Assembly (NCBI RefSeq): GCF_018271995.1
Contig: NZ_JAGUCO010000005.1
Span: 62,001 to 126,000, forward strand
Source: Carboxylicivirga linearis
Lineage (GTDB): Bacteria > Bacteroidota > Bacteroidia > Bacteroidales > Marinilabiliaceae
DNA: 64,000 nucleotides
Reading direction: 5' to 3'
Part shown: positions 8,596-17,768 of the stretch, one piece after another
Numbering within the stretch: the stretch's first letter is position 1
How the letters are laid out: each line of letters opens with the position of its first letter
Translations under genes and position numbers: made by a program
The notes under the pieces: model-generated
Told to the model about the DNA's origin: nothing
The model's database searches: none
The model's input: the letters and a program-made list of their open reading frames with translations, nothing else

Positions 8596-9111
8596 ATGAG
8601 TAATTTTAAAGAGGACTTAATGAAGGTGAAAGCCTTTGTTTTCGATATTGATGGAGTATTGTCATTACAAACCATATCAATGCATGTAAGTGGCGAACCT
8701 ATGCGAACAGCTAATATTAAGGATGGATTTGCTATTCAGTTAGCTGTGAAACTGGGATATCCTGTTGCCATTATAAGTGGAGGAAATACCGAGGCTGTCC
8801 GAAAAAGATATAATGGATTGGGTGTTGAGGATGTGTTTTTAGGAGTGTCGGAGAAATGGCCGGTTTTTGAAAAATGGATTGAGAATAAGGGCTTAAGTGC
8901 TGATGAAGTACTGTATATGGGTGACGATTTACCAGATTATCCGGTGATGAAAAGAGTTGGAGTTCCTACCTGTCCGGCAGATGCAGTTGAAGAAATAAAG
9001 TCTCTTTGTAAGTATATATCTGATCGCAAAGGAGGTGAGGCTGCCGGTCGAGATGTTATTGAACAAGTATTGCGTGCACACGGAAAATGGGCTTTGGATT
9101 ATATTTGGTAA
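8596..9111 (+). CDS. kdsC: KdsC-family HAD phosphatase (KDO 8-phosphate phosphatase)
   Basis: A 171-residue HAD-superfamily phosphatase without a cap domain, matching KdsC in length. Catalytic aspartates are D17 and D19 in FDIDGVL; the second motif is IISGG, and the metal-binding motif is MGDDLPDYPVM. KdsC removes phosphate from 3-deoxy-D-manno-octulosonate 8-phosphate to give KDO for lipopolysaccharide. The motif GGEAAGRDVIEQVL near the C-terminus is typical of the family, whose tetramer C-tail enters the neighbouring active site. It starts a run with a UbiA-type prenyltransferase and Maf, an order I know from other Bacteroidota. Confidence 0.87.
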   Translation: MSNFKEDLMKVKAFVFDIDGVLSLQTISMHVSGEPMRTANIKDGFAIQLAVKLGYPVAIISGGNTEAVRKRYNGLGVEDVFLGVSEKWPVFEKWIENKGLSADEVLYMGDDLPDYPVMKRVGVPTCPADAVEEIKSLCKYISDRKGGEAAGRDVIEQVLRAHGKWALDYIW

Positions 9112-9155
9112 ATTAGTCAAGAATAATAATTCAGATCGTGAGATAAAAGAATTCT

Positions 9156-10097
9156 ATGGCATTTCTTAAACTAATACGTTATAAAAACCTAATCATTATT
9201 GCCTTATTACAGGTGCTGATAAGATATGGATTAATATTACCTATTTTACAATCGTTTGAATTACAGCCAGTACTAAGCCATTTTAGGTTTGCTTTAGTGG
9301 TATTGTCAACTGTTCTGCTAGCTGCTTCAGGCTACATTATTAACGATTATTTTGATATTCGAATCGATCGTATTAACCGACCAGAATCGGTTGTGGTGGG
9401 TAGGAAAATCGCACGTCGAACAACACTGTTTTTACATGTTGTACTAACCATTACAGGCATGATGATAGGTCTGTATCTGGCCTATGTAACCCGAAAAGAA
9501 AATTATGCGCTGTTTTTTATTGGTATTCCGGTTGTGCTTTGGTATTACAGTACCACATTCAAACGCCATATTCTAATTGGTAACCTTATCATTGCCATGT
9601 TTACGGCTATTGTTGCATTGCTGGTTGTTTCAGTTGAATTTGCAATGTTGTCTCGTATGCATGGTCCCGATATTTTAGAGTCAGAAGCATGTTCTACGGC
9701 CTGGTTTTGGACAGGAGGTTTCGCTTTTTTTGCTTTTATCACTAATCTTATTCGCGAAATTATTAAAGATGCAGAAGATGTAAAAGGTGATAAAGCTGTA
9801 GGGTGTAAAACACTTCCTATTGCTATGGGAATGAAGTTGACTAAGCTTTTTGTATTGTTATTAGAGATTACCTCTTTAACAGTGCTTTGGCTGATATACA
9901 TTTTTATTCCGGAAATAAGCAGGATTCCTTACGTTACAGTTTACTTTATAGTAGGATTTACAATTCCGCATCTGATATTAATCTATATTTGGATGAAAGC
10001 CAATAATAAAACACATTTTCATGGAGTAAGCACCATGGGTAAATTAATAATGTTGGCCGGAATCTTATTTATTGTTCTGGCAGGGCAGGCCTTTTAA
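9156..10097 (+). CDS. UbiA-family prenyltransferase (digeranylgeranylglyceryl phosphate synthase-like)
   Basis: A 313-residue integral membrane prenyltransferase with about eight or nine TM helices. The first Asp-rich motif is NDYFDIRIDRINRP, and the second region is LIREIIKDAEDVKGDKAVGCKT, which resembles the second Asp motif DxxxD. Bacteroidota homologues are usually annotated as geranylgeranylglycerol-phosphate geranylgeranyltransferase, an archaeal-type ether-lipid enzyme, but other polyprenyl acceptors are possible. It sits 44 nt after kdsC and before maf. The family assignment is firm; the substrate is not. Confidence 0.85.
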   Translation: MAFLKLIRYKNLIIIALLQVLIRYGLILPILQSFELQPVLSHFRFALVVLSTVLLAASGYIINDYFDIRIDRINRPESVVVGRKIARRTTLFLHVVLTITGMMIGLYLAYVTRKENYALFFIGIPVVLWYYSTTFKRHILIGNLIIAMFTAIVALLVVSVEFAMLSRMHGPDILESEACSTAWFWTGGFAFFAFITNLIREIIKDAEDVKGDKAVGCKTLPIAMGMKLTKLFVLLLEITSLTVLWLIYIFIPEISRIPYVTVYFIVGFTIPHLILIYIWMKANNKTHFHGVSTMGKLIMLAGILFIVLAGQAF

Positions 10098-10186
10098 GAT
10101 TCGGTTTGGTTTTCTTGCTTTCATCAGGATAGATATCATGTTCTGATTCTATTTATTACACTATTTTTGAATCTCATTGAGTTATT

Positions 10187-10774
10187 ATGCTTCAAAGTAA
10201 ATTGCAAAAATACAAGCTGGTGTTGGCATCACAGTCGCCTCGTCGTCAAGAGTTATTAAAACATCTTGATATATCTTTTGAGGTGATTGTAAAAGAGGAT
10301 GTTGAAGAAATATTTCCTGATGATCTTTCACCTTTGGAAGTTCCGGAATATCTGTCAAGGTTAAAGGCTGAACCCTATAAAGAAGAATTAGAGCAGTATC
10401 CTTGGATTGTGATAACAGCTGATACCATAGTTCTTTGTGATGGTGAAATATTGGGCAAACCAAAAGACAGAGATGATGCTATTCGGATGCTACAGTTACT
10501 TTCAGGTAAGTCGCATGAAGTAGTAACGGGTGTTTGCTTATCTTCAGGCAGTCATCAACATTGTTTTTCAGTATCAACAAAGGTGTTTTTTAAACAGTTA
10601 TCTGATGACGAAATCAATTATTATATCGATAAATATAAGCCTTTTGATAAGGCAGGAGCTTATGGTATTCAGGAGTGGATTGGAATGGTGGGCATTGAAA
10701 AAATAGAAGGATCGTATTTTAATGTTGTAGGTCTTCCGGTTCAGGCACTATATACCGAATTAATGAAATTTTAA
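10187..10774 (+). CDS. maf: Maf-family nucleotide pyrophosphatase
   Basis: A 195-residue Maf/YhdE/YceF protein, which hydrolyses non-canonical or pyrimidine nucleoside triphosphates to monophosphates. Signatures are LASQSPRRQELL at the N-terminus, ITADTIV with the catalytic base region, LGKPKD, and DKAGAYGIQEW. The DKAGAYGIQ form and QEW continuation point to the dTTP/UTP-preferring (YhdE-like) subgroup, with modest certainty. It is followed after 14 nt by the S46 peptidase gene. Confidence 0.92.
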   Translation: MLQSKLQKYKLVLASQSPRRQELLKHLDISFEVIVKEDVEEIFPDDLSPLEVPEYLSRLKAEPYKEELEQYPWIVITADTIVLCDGEILGKPKDRDDAIRMLQLLSGKSHEVVTGVCLSSGSHQHCFSVSTKVFFKQLSDDEINYYIDKYKPFDKAGAYGIQEWIGMVGIEKIEGSYFNVVGLPVQALYTELMKF

Positions 10775-10788
10775 ACCATACATATACA

Positions 10789-12966
10789 ATGAAAAGAATT
10801 CTTTTAGGATTGATAGGTATTGCTCTATTGATTCCTCAGGTGAAGGCCGATGAGGGAATGTGGATACCAATGCTATTAAAAAAATACAATATTGAGCAAA
10901 TGCAGGAGATGGGTTTTAAACTCACCGCCGAAGATATTTATAGTGTTAACGAAGCTTGTTTAAAAGATGCTGTTGTCATATTTGGCAGGGGATGTACTGG
11001 TGAACTGATATCTGATCAAGGATTGATGATTACTAATCATCATTGCGGATACGGGCAAATTCAATATCACAGTACGGTTGATAATGATTACCTAACCAAT
11101 GGTTTTTGGGCTATGTCAAAGGAGGAAGAATTGGTGAATCCAGATTTGACTGTTACTTTCTTAAAACGTATGGAAGATGTGACAGAGCAAGTACTTGAAG
11201 GAGTTACTGATGAAATGAATAATGATGCTCAGTCCAGACAGATTCAGAAAAATATTATTGCTATTAAAAAAGAGGCAGTAAAAGATACACATTATAAAGC
11301 TGTGCTGAAGCCATTCTTTAATGGTAATCAATATTTTTTGTTCATCAACGAAGTGTTTAAGGATGTTCGTTTAGTTGGGGCTCCTCCATCGGCCATTGGT
11401 AAGTTTGGAGGTGATACCGATAATTGGATGTGGCCCAGACATACTGGTGATTTCTCTGTTTTTCGGATTTATGGCGATAAAGACAACCAACCAGCTGAAT
11501 ACTCAAAAGACAATGTACCTTATCGACCTAAAAAACACTTTTCAGTTTCAATGAAGGGTGTTGAAGAAGGTGATTTTACAATGGTTTTCGGATACCCAGG
11601 AAGTACCTACGAGTATGTACCATCGTATCACCTTAAAATGCTGACCGAAACCGTTAATCCAAAATTGATTGATGTAAGAACGGAGAAACTGAATATATTA
11701 AATCGTCATCAGGCAGCTGATCCCAAAGTTCGAATTCAGTATGCGGCTAAAAATGCACGTATATCTAATAGTTGGAAACGTTGGATTGGCGAAAATAGAG
11801 GGTTGGTGATTTTGGATGCTATCAACAAGAAGCAGCAGTATGAAAATCAGTTTACCCAATGGGCCATGGCTAATGAAGTACGCGCGGAAAAGTATGGTAA
11901 CCTACTTTCTGAATATGAAGAGCTGTATGAAAAATATACTCCTTACCGTTTGGCAAAAGATTACATTCAAGAAGTGGTGTATCGTAATGGTATTGAAATA
12001 ATATCAATGGCCTCTAAACTTAAAAGGTTGGCTTCTCCTTATCATTTAGCTGATCAAACTGGGACCGAAGTTAATATGAAGATAGTTGAAAAACAGCGGA
12101 CAAAAGTAAAAGCAGATGCAGAATTATTCTTTAAAAATTATTATAAACCTATTGACAAAGAGCTATGTGTAAAACTGCTTCAGATGTATCAGAATGATAT
12201 ACCAGATCAGTTTAAGATAGATATTGAGAATCTCAATAAAAAGTTTAAAGGTGATGTAGCGAAATATGTTGATTACTTATTTAAGAAATCTATCTGTGAT
12301 GATGAGGCGGAAGTGATGAGCTTTATTGATTCTTTTTCCGAAAAATCATTGAAGAGACTTGAAAAAGATCCAGCTAATCAGTTGTTTAATAGTATCATGA
12401 GAGTCTATTCAAAAAAGGTTCTCCAAATGGAACAACACCTTAAGGAACAGCTTGATCAATTGAATAAAACCTACATGGCAGCTCAGATGGAGTTTGAATC
12501 GGATAAGGTTTTTTATCCCGATGCTAATTTTACTTTGCGAGTAGCGTATGGTAAGGTTGCCGGATATACAGCACGCGATGCTGTTGAATATGAATATTAT
12601 ACCACTTTAGATGGAATTATTGAAAAAGATAATCCGGATATCTATGATTACAGGGTACCACAAAAATTGAAGGATTTATATGCCCAAAAAGATTATGGCA
12701 GATATGAGGTAGATGGAACTGTACCTGTTTGTTTTATTGCAACCAACCATACTACTGGAGGAAACTCTGGCAGTCCGGTGTTAAATGCGGATGGGCATTT
12801 AATTGGAGTTAATTTCGATAGAGCATGGGAAGGTGTTATGAGTGATTTAATGTTTAATCCTGATCAGTGTCGGAATATAACCCTGGATATTCGATATGTA
12901 TTATTTTTAATCGACAAATTTGCAGGAGCAGGTTACCTTTTAGATGAAATGACAATTGTTGAATAA
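10789..12966 (+). CDS. S46 dipeptidyl peptidase, DPP11-like
   Basis: A 725-residue secreted serine peptidase of family S46, which removes dipeptides from the N-terminus of peptides in the periplasm. A signal peptide (1-20, ending VKA) precedes a chymotrypsin-like double barrel split by a helical domain. The catalytic residues are H85 in TNHHCGYG, probably D221 in HTGDFSVF, and S660 in GGNSGSPV. The residue 18 positions after the Ser is R678 in NFDRAWEG; in the characterised enzymes this position is Gly in DPP7 and Arg in the Asp/Glu-specific DPP11. I therefore predict acidic P1 specificity. Such enzymes feed amino-acid fermentation in Bacteroidota. A strong terminator follows. Confidence 0.92.
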   Translation: MKRILLGLIGIALLIPQVKADEGMWIPMLLKKYNIEQMQEMGFKLTAEDIYSVNEACLKDAVVIFGRGCTGELISDQGLMITNHHCGYGQIQYHSTVDNDYLTNGFWAMSKEEELVNPDLTVTFLKRMEDVTEQVLEGVTDEMNNDAQSRQIQKNIIAIKKEAVKDTHYKAVLKPFFNGNQYFLFINEVFKDVRLVGAPPSAIGKFGGDTDNWMWPRHTGDFSVFRIYGDKDNQPAEYSKDNVPYRPKKHFSVSMKGVEEGDFTMVFGYPGSTYEYVPSYHLKMLTETVNPKLIDVRTEKLNILNRHQAADPKVRIQYAAKNARISNSWKRWIGENRGLVILDAINKKQQYENQFTQWAMANEVRAEKYGNLLSEYEELYEKYTPYRLAKDYIQEVVYRNGIEIISMASKLKRLASPYHLADQTGTEVNMKIVEKQRTKVKADAELFFKNYYKPIDKELCVKLLQMYQNDIPDQFKIDIENLNKKFKGDVAKYVDYLFKKSICDDEAEVMSFIDSFSEKSLKRLEKDPANQLFNSIMRVYSKKVLQMEQHLKEQLDQLNKTYMAAQMEFESDKVFYPDANFTLRVAYGKVAGYTARDAVEYEYYTTLDGIIEKDNPDIYDYRVPQKLKDLYAQKDYGRYEVDGTVPVCFIATNHTTGGNSGSPVLNADGHLIGVNFDRAWEGVMSDLMFNPDQCRNITLDIRYVLFLIDKFAGAGYLLDEMTIVE

Positions 12967-12985
12967 ATACAAAATATATGCTTAG

Positions 12986-13015
12986 AAAGCGGTTTCGAAA
13001 GAAGCCGCTTTTTTT
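12986..13015 (+). terminator. Terminator after the S46 peptidase
   Basis: AAAGCGGTTTC (12986-12996), a GAAA tetraloop, and GAAGCCGCTTT (13001-13011) form an 11-bp stem with one G-U pair, followed by T residues. Confidence 0.88.
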
Positions 13016-13198
13016 ATGCCGTTAATACTAGTGATATATACTGTATTGGTTTAAAAGTTTCAATTCACTTTATTGCAGATTTTCTGTATGTATTCGACTG
13101 ATTTGTGACAATCTTATAGAATATGAAATAGTACATTTGCTTCAATTAAAATCAGGTTTTATATCGTGATAGTAAATATTCAAGAAAAGAAAAAATCT

Positions 13199-15979
13199 AT
13201 GAGAAAAGGGATACTCTTATTAATGATCCTATTGTCTGGAAGTAGTATAAATGAATTAAGTGCTCAAACAACAGAAAATGTTGCCAGTTCAAGTGACTTT
13301 ATTGTGCCTGTTATAGGTGGAGATAGAAAGGTTGTTTACGACTTATCAGATCCAGGAGTTGAAATGCCTATTATATGGGGACTTGATTTGGCATGGTTAG
13401 ATGGTAATAATATTATCCGAGGCAGCCGGTTTATGGGGAAAGAGAATGTACATGTTGTGCGTTCATCATTTATGCCAACAGACCCAATTGTTAATGGCGC
13501 ATTAACTGGTGATGCTCTCACTAATACCAATTTAAGAATTAATATTATTAATGATAATCTACTGCCTGAGACTAAAGTGGTTTTAAATTCCGATCATCCT
13601 TCTATTGGAGATGACTTTGATCCTTCAAATCCTGATAGGACAGCCAATTGGATGGAATTGATTGATATAACTCGTCAAATGCACGTTGATGCAGGAAGGG
13701 AAGTAATAACAGTCTCGCCTTTTAATGAGCCTGATTATTCAGCAACAGGTCAGGGTACTATTGATGATTTTTTAGCTTTAGCTGCTGCACTAAAAGGTAA
13801 TGCAAACTTTAATGGTGTTCGTATATCAGGAGGTAATACTCTAAATTGTGATGAAGCATTACCATGGTTTAATTATTTAAAGGCAAATTTAGACGAAGGT
13901 AATACACACCAGTTGGCTGGTATCTTTAATAATTACGCAGCCTTTTATGAAGCTGTGAGAACAAGTGGTCAGCATGCTACCAATGATGAATTACATAATG
14001 TGATGGAAGCAATGGTAGGTGTTGAATATGGAATGCAAACAGGTATTTGGTGGGGATGGGCCGAATATGCCCGGGGCGAATTTTGTAAAGCAAGCGATGG
14101 TGTTCGGTTAGGTTATGCCGAGCACAGAGATAACTGGACGGCAGCTTCAGTATATCGTGCTCCGGATGGTAAAATTCAGGCTTTTGGAGGAACCTCAGAA
14201 CGTCAGGCTGTGAACACGAGTTATCGCTTTGTATCAGAAGACAGAGATGTATATTATAATGGTCACGGACCACAAAGAGAATATATAATGGATCTTCCGG
14301 GAGGAACTGGTTATCAGCAAGGTCAGACCAATGCCGAGACGGTTGTAAATATTACCTATGGTGATGATATTCAACCGGTAATTAATGGCAGATATGTTTT
14401 TGTTAATCGCAATAGTGGCAAGGTTATGGAAGTGGCTGGAGGATCAACCACAGCCGGTGCTAATGTACAACAAGGTACCTATTCTGGAGCCAGTTATCAG
14501 CAATGGAATGTTACTCCGGTGGATACTCGTATTGGTGGTGATTTTAGTTATTTTACTATTACAGCAGTCCATAGTGGTAAATCACCTGATATACAAAATT
14601 GGTCCTTAAACAATGGAGGAAATATTATTGCCTGGGATGATACTAAAAGCGGTAATCAACAGTGGTATTTGGATTATGCTGGTGATGGATGGTTTTATAT
14701 CAGAAGTAGACATAGTTCATATTGCCTTGATGTGTATAATTCTGCTACCTACAATGGAGCTAATATAGATCAATGGGAAAAGAATGGAGGTGCCAACCAG
14801 CAATGGAGACTTTTACCTGTTGATGCAACCATTGAATTTAACGCCCCTGCAGCCCCAACAGAAGTGACAGCTACGGCTAATGCTGCATCTATTCGTTTGG
14901 ATTGGACAGCCAGTGCAGATGAAGATGTTGTGGGGTATACCATTTATCGTTCGCAGATTTCAGGAGAAGACTATAATACTATAGCCCGTAATGTTACTAC
15001 CAATGCTTTTGTCGATAATACTACGGAAGAAGGTGTTACCTATTACTATACAATAAGAGCTAATGATTATAGCTTAAACCGTTCTGAATATTCGACAGAG
15101 GTTAATGCAGTCGTTTCTGGTCAGAATGATTTAGTTGCTCAGTTATTATTTGATGATGAAACAAAAGATAATACCATCCATTTAAATCATGGAGTCTCGT
15201 ACAATCAAGCAAGTTATGTAGAGGGTAAAAACGGAAATGCAATTTCACTTAATGGACAAGATGATTTTCTACAATTGTCATCAAACATTGCCAGTCATAA
15301 TGAAATAACCATTGCAACATGGGTTTATTGGAATGGTGGAGCGCGTTGGCAACCTATTGTTGAGTTTGGCCTGAATGATACACAATATTTGACCTTATCA
15401 CCTCGATTGCGTTTTGCTATTGCTAACGGAGGATCGGAGCAGCGAATGGAAGCTTCTGTTATTCCTCAGGCTGAATGGGTTCATTTGGCGGTAACCTTAA
15501 GTGATAATGGAGCTGTAATGTACATGAATGGAGAAGTTGTTGCTGAATCAACGGATTTAACTATCCGACCTTCAGATTTTAACCCGGCTTTCAATTATAT
15601 TGGAAGAAGTCAGAATTCGATTACTCTATTTAATGGTTATGTAGATGATTTCAGAGTCTATAATTATTCATTGTCGGCTACTGAAATTGCAGATATTATT
15701 GATCAGGCTACAGATATTCAAACACCTGATAAAGGTGGAGATGCTGCGATTACAGTATGGCCTAATCCGGTTAGTGATGTTTTATCTATTAATTATTCGC
15801 AGGATTCCAAACACCTTGTTCAAGGAATTTCTTTATATAGCATTAATGGTTCGTTAATTAAAAAGTATGACATCACAAGTAATCAGATAAATGTTGCGGA
15901 TGTTCCTAACGGGATTTACATGCTTAAAATAAAAACAGAATCAGATACATTAATTAAAAAAATTATCATACAACATTAG
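13199..15979 (+). CDS. Secreted multidomain putative glycoside hydrolase with ricin-type, FN3, LamG domains and T9SS tail
   Basis: A 926-residue exported protein. Order: signal peptide (1-23, ending LSA); an N-terminal catalytic-like domain (about 30-390) resembling clan GH-A barrels such as GH30, with candidate acid/base E177 in SPFNEPDY and possible nucleophile E270 (VMEAM) or E276 (GVEYG); a ricin-type beta-trefoil lectin domain with QQW repeats (about 395-542); a fibronectin type III domain (about 548-640); a LamG/concanavalin-like domain (about 644-830); and a type IX secretion sorting domain (WPNPVSDVLSI to the end). I cannot place the catalytic domain in a named family. The ATG at 13199 is preferred over 13166 because a signal peptide begins there. 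It stands alone between terminators. Confidence 0.75.
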   Translation: MRKGILLLMILLSGSSINELSAQTTENVASSSDFIVPVIGGDRKVVYDLSDPGVEMPIIWGLDLAWLDGNNIIRGSRFMGKENVHVVRSSFMPTDPIVNGALTGDALTNTNLRINIINDNLLPETKVVLNSDHPSIGDDFDPSNPDRTANWMELIDITRQMHVDAGREVITVSPFNEPDYSATGQGTIDDFLALAAALKGNANFNGVRISGGNTLNCDEALPWFNYLKANLDEGNTHQLAGIFNNYAAFYEAVRTSGQHATNDELHNVMEAMVGVEYGMQTGIWWGWAEYARGEFCKASDGVRLGYAEHRDNWTAASVYRAPDGKIQAFGGTSERQAVNTSYRFVSEDRDVYYNGHGPQREYIMDLPGGTGYQQGQTNAETVVNITYGDDIQPVINGRYVFVNRNSGKVMEVAGGSTTAGANVQQGTYSGASYQQWNVTPVDTRIGGDFSYFTITAVHSGKSPDIQNWSLNNGGNIIAWDDTKSGNQQWYLDYAGDGWFYIRSRHSSYCLDVYNSATYNGANIDQWEKNGGANQQWRLLPVDATIEFNAPAAPTEVTATANAASIRLDWTASADEDVVGYTIYRSQISGEDYNTIARNVTTNAFVDNTTEEGVTYYYTIRANDYSLNRSEYSTEVNAVVSGQNDLVAQLLFDDETKDNTIHLNHGVSYNQASYVEGKNGNAISLNGQDDFLQLSSNIASHNEITIATWVYWNGGARWQPIVEFGLNDTQYLTLSPRLRFAIANGGSEQRMEASVIPQAEWVHLAVTLSDNGAVMYMNGEVVAESTDLTIRPSDFNPAFNYIGRSQNSITLFNGYVDDFRVYNYSLSATEIADIIDQATDIQTPDKGGDAAITVWPNPVSDVLSINYSQDSKHLVQGISLYSINGSLIKKYDITSNQINVADVPNGIYMLKIKTESDTLIKKIIIQH

Positions 15980-15999
15980 TTTGTGATACTTCAAGCAAG

Positions 16000-16029
16000 A
16001 AGCGATCTTTTACGGGGTCGCTTTTTTTG
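16000..16029 (+). terminator. Terminator after the T9SS enzyme
   Basis: AAGCGATC (16000-16007) pairs with GGTCGCTT (16016-16023), with one U-G wobble, followed by a run of T residues. Confidence 0.75.
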
Positions 16030-16138
16030 TTTATAGTAATGCATTACATTTTATCCGGTTTCTAAAATACTCTTTTGTAAAAACAGAGTTGTTTATAACA
16101 TTTAGCTAGATCTATTGTTGAACTATGAAAATGATTGT

Positions 16139-16681
16139 ATGGAAACAAAAATTGCATTACTACGAGGTATAAATGTAGGGGGGAAGAGAAAGATTTTGAT
16201 GGCTGATTTAAAAGCGATGTTTTTAAAAATAGGCTTTCAAAAAGTAGAAACATATATTCAGAGTGGTAATATAATTTTTCAATCTGCCTTTAATAATTCA
16301 GATATTGAGAAAATGTTGGAGAAAGAAATCAGTACTGAGTTTGGTTATGAAGTGCCTGTTATTGTTCGATCAGCAATTGATATAAAGAATCTGGTTAAAA
16401 ATAATCCCTATTATTCTTCAGAAGAAGGTATTAATAATTTACATCTTACCTTTCTGAAAGTAGATCCGAATCCGGAGCTTGTTGATGCTATTTCATCTCT
16501 TTCATTCAAACCGGATTTATTTACGATAGAAAAAAAAGAAATTTATATTTTTTGCGATGGAAAATATCATCAGTCAAAACTGACCAATGACTTTTTTGAG
16601 AAAAAACTTAAAGTGCAAACAACTACCCGCAACTGGAAAACAGTCTTGAAGCTACTTGAGTTAGCAGAAACTTTACACTAA
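16139..16681 (+). CDS. DUF1697 domain protein
   Basis: A 180-residue protein of the DUF1697 family. The characteristic N-terminus IALLRGINVGGKRKILMADLKAMF and ETYIQSGNIIFQS is present, as is the C-terminal TTRNWKTVLKLLEL. The function of this family is not established. The ATG at 16139 is chosen because the family begins directly at this point; the longer frame uses a TTG. Its stop overlaps the stop of the convergent zinc-ribbon gene by 4 nt. Confidence 0.87.
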   Translation: METKIALLRGINVGGKRKILMADLKAMFLKIGFQKVETYIQSGNIIFQSAFNNSDIEKMLEKEISTEFGYEVPVIVRSAIDIKNLVKNNPYYSSEEGINNLHLTFLKVDPNPELVDAISSLSFKPDLFTIEKKEIYIFCDGKYHQSKLTNDFFEKKLKVQTTTRNWKTVLKLLELAETLH

Positions 16682-17034
16682 TCTTTCCATTGAATCAATA
16701 AATAAGTTTCGTCGCTAAGAGTAAGATATCCCTGATCGTAGCATAAATGATAGGTTGAACCTTTTTGAGTTGTGTAAGTGCTGGTGAAGTAATTAAAATC
16801 AAAACCTTCCTGTAGTAACTTTGATCTTTTTACCTTGGTTTTCCCATCTTTGTTTAGTTGCTTCAATATGTGATAGTTCTTTTTTAGTAGCCGATTCACC
16901 TTCTGAATCATTACATTTTCATTACTATAACGATGATTGTTAAAGCTATTTCTGCATTGATCAGAGCAAAATTTTTTATCCACTCTGCCTGTAATTAGAT
17001 CACCACACACCGGACATAAACGATTTTCTTCCAT
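16678..17034 (-). CDS. Small zinc-ribbon protein of unknown function
   Basis: A 118-residue protein with an N-terminal treble-clef/zinc-ribbon motif: CPVCGDLI, then KKFCSDQCRNSFNNHRY. The four cysteines (CxxC and CxxxC) should bind one zinc. This pattern resembles proteins annotated as DNA-binding or gyrase-inhibitor-like zinc ribbons. The remaining part is basic, then ends in a beta-rich region (STYTTQKGSTYHLCYDQGYL). I know similar Bacteroidota hypothetical proteins but no assigned function. Confidence 0.7.
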   Translation of the reverse strand: MEENRLCPVCGDLITGRVDKKFCSDQCRNSFNNHRYSNENVMIQKVNRLLKKNYHILKQLNKDGKTKVKRSKLLQEGFDFNYFTSTYTTQKGSTYHLCYDQGYLTLSDETYLLIQWKD

Positions 17035-17203
17035 AGAGATAGTTTTGTAAGTTTCAGATTACTAAAGATAAAAACGTTTTTAAGCATTTACAAGTGGTTT
17101 TAAACGAATCTTAAATGACTCTAATTACTTAATTACCGACTATTGCTATGAACTACCCACAACTTTGTTCTGTCAATTTATTATTAACTAAAAATTACGC
17201 GAG

Positions 17204-17545
17204 ATGACAACATTAAGGAACAGAGTACAGTTAGTAGGAAATTTAGGTATGGATCCTGAAATTAAAGCTTTTGACAATGGACGTAAATTAGCAAAATTTA
17301 CAGTGGCAACCAACGAAACCTATAACGGAGGAAATGGAAAGGAACGAACAGAAACACAATGGCATAATGTTGTTGCCTGGGGGAAACAAGCTGAAATAGC
17401 ATCGCAAAACCTAAATAAAGGAAGTGAAGTTGCTTTAGAAGGTCGAATTACCTATCGTCAGTATGAAGACAAAAATAAACAAACACGTTACATAACCGAA
17501 ATAGTTCTTAGCAGTTATCTGGTTTATCCAGCTGGTAAAAAGTAG
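17204..17545 (+). CDS. ssb: Single-stranded DNA-binding protein
   Basis: A 113-residue OB-fold SSB. Motifs: LRNRVQLVGNLGMDPEIK at the N-terminus, KFTVATNETY, TQWHNVVAWGKQAE, LNKGSEVALEGRITYRQYEDK. It is short compared with the replicative SSB (about 150-180 residues) and lacks the acidic C-terminal tip that recruits partner proteins; it ends LVYPAGKK. It is therefore probably a secondary SSB, perhaps for recombination, repair or DNA uptake. It stands alone with its own terminator. Confidence 0.93.
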   Translation: MTTLRNRVQLVGNLGMDPEIKAFDNGRKLAKFTVATNETYNGGNGKERTETQWHNVVAWGKQAEIASQNLNKGSEVALEGRITYRQYEDKNKQTRYITEIVLSSYLVYPAGKK

Positions 17546-17562
17546 TTTACATTCTTTATTCT

Positions 17563-17607
17563 AAAGCCGCCTTCTTGGTTTATTTAACCATAGAGGCGGT
17601 TTTTTTA
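17563..17607 (+). terminator. Terminator after ssb
   Basis: AAGCCGCCT (17564-17572) pairs with AGGCGGTTT (17594-17602, with a G-U pair). An inner GGTT/AACC stem extends it, and seven T residues follow. Confidence 0.8.
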
Positions 17608-17768
17608 TGAAGTTTTATAATATGTGGAAATGCAATTTTACAATTGGGCTATATTACTTACCTTTGCAGCTGCTAATAATCCTAGTTGTAGCCCGCAACA
17701 AAATCCCCTTAAAATAGCAATTAACACAGTAATGTGTGTGTATCGTAATCTAATTAAAAGAGTCATAT

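Noticed and set aside
9545-9901. 118-codon minus-strand frame
   Set aside because: Antisense to the UbiA gene; the UbiA frame carries catalytic motifs.
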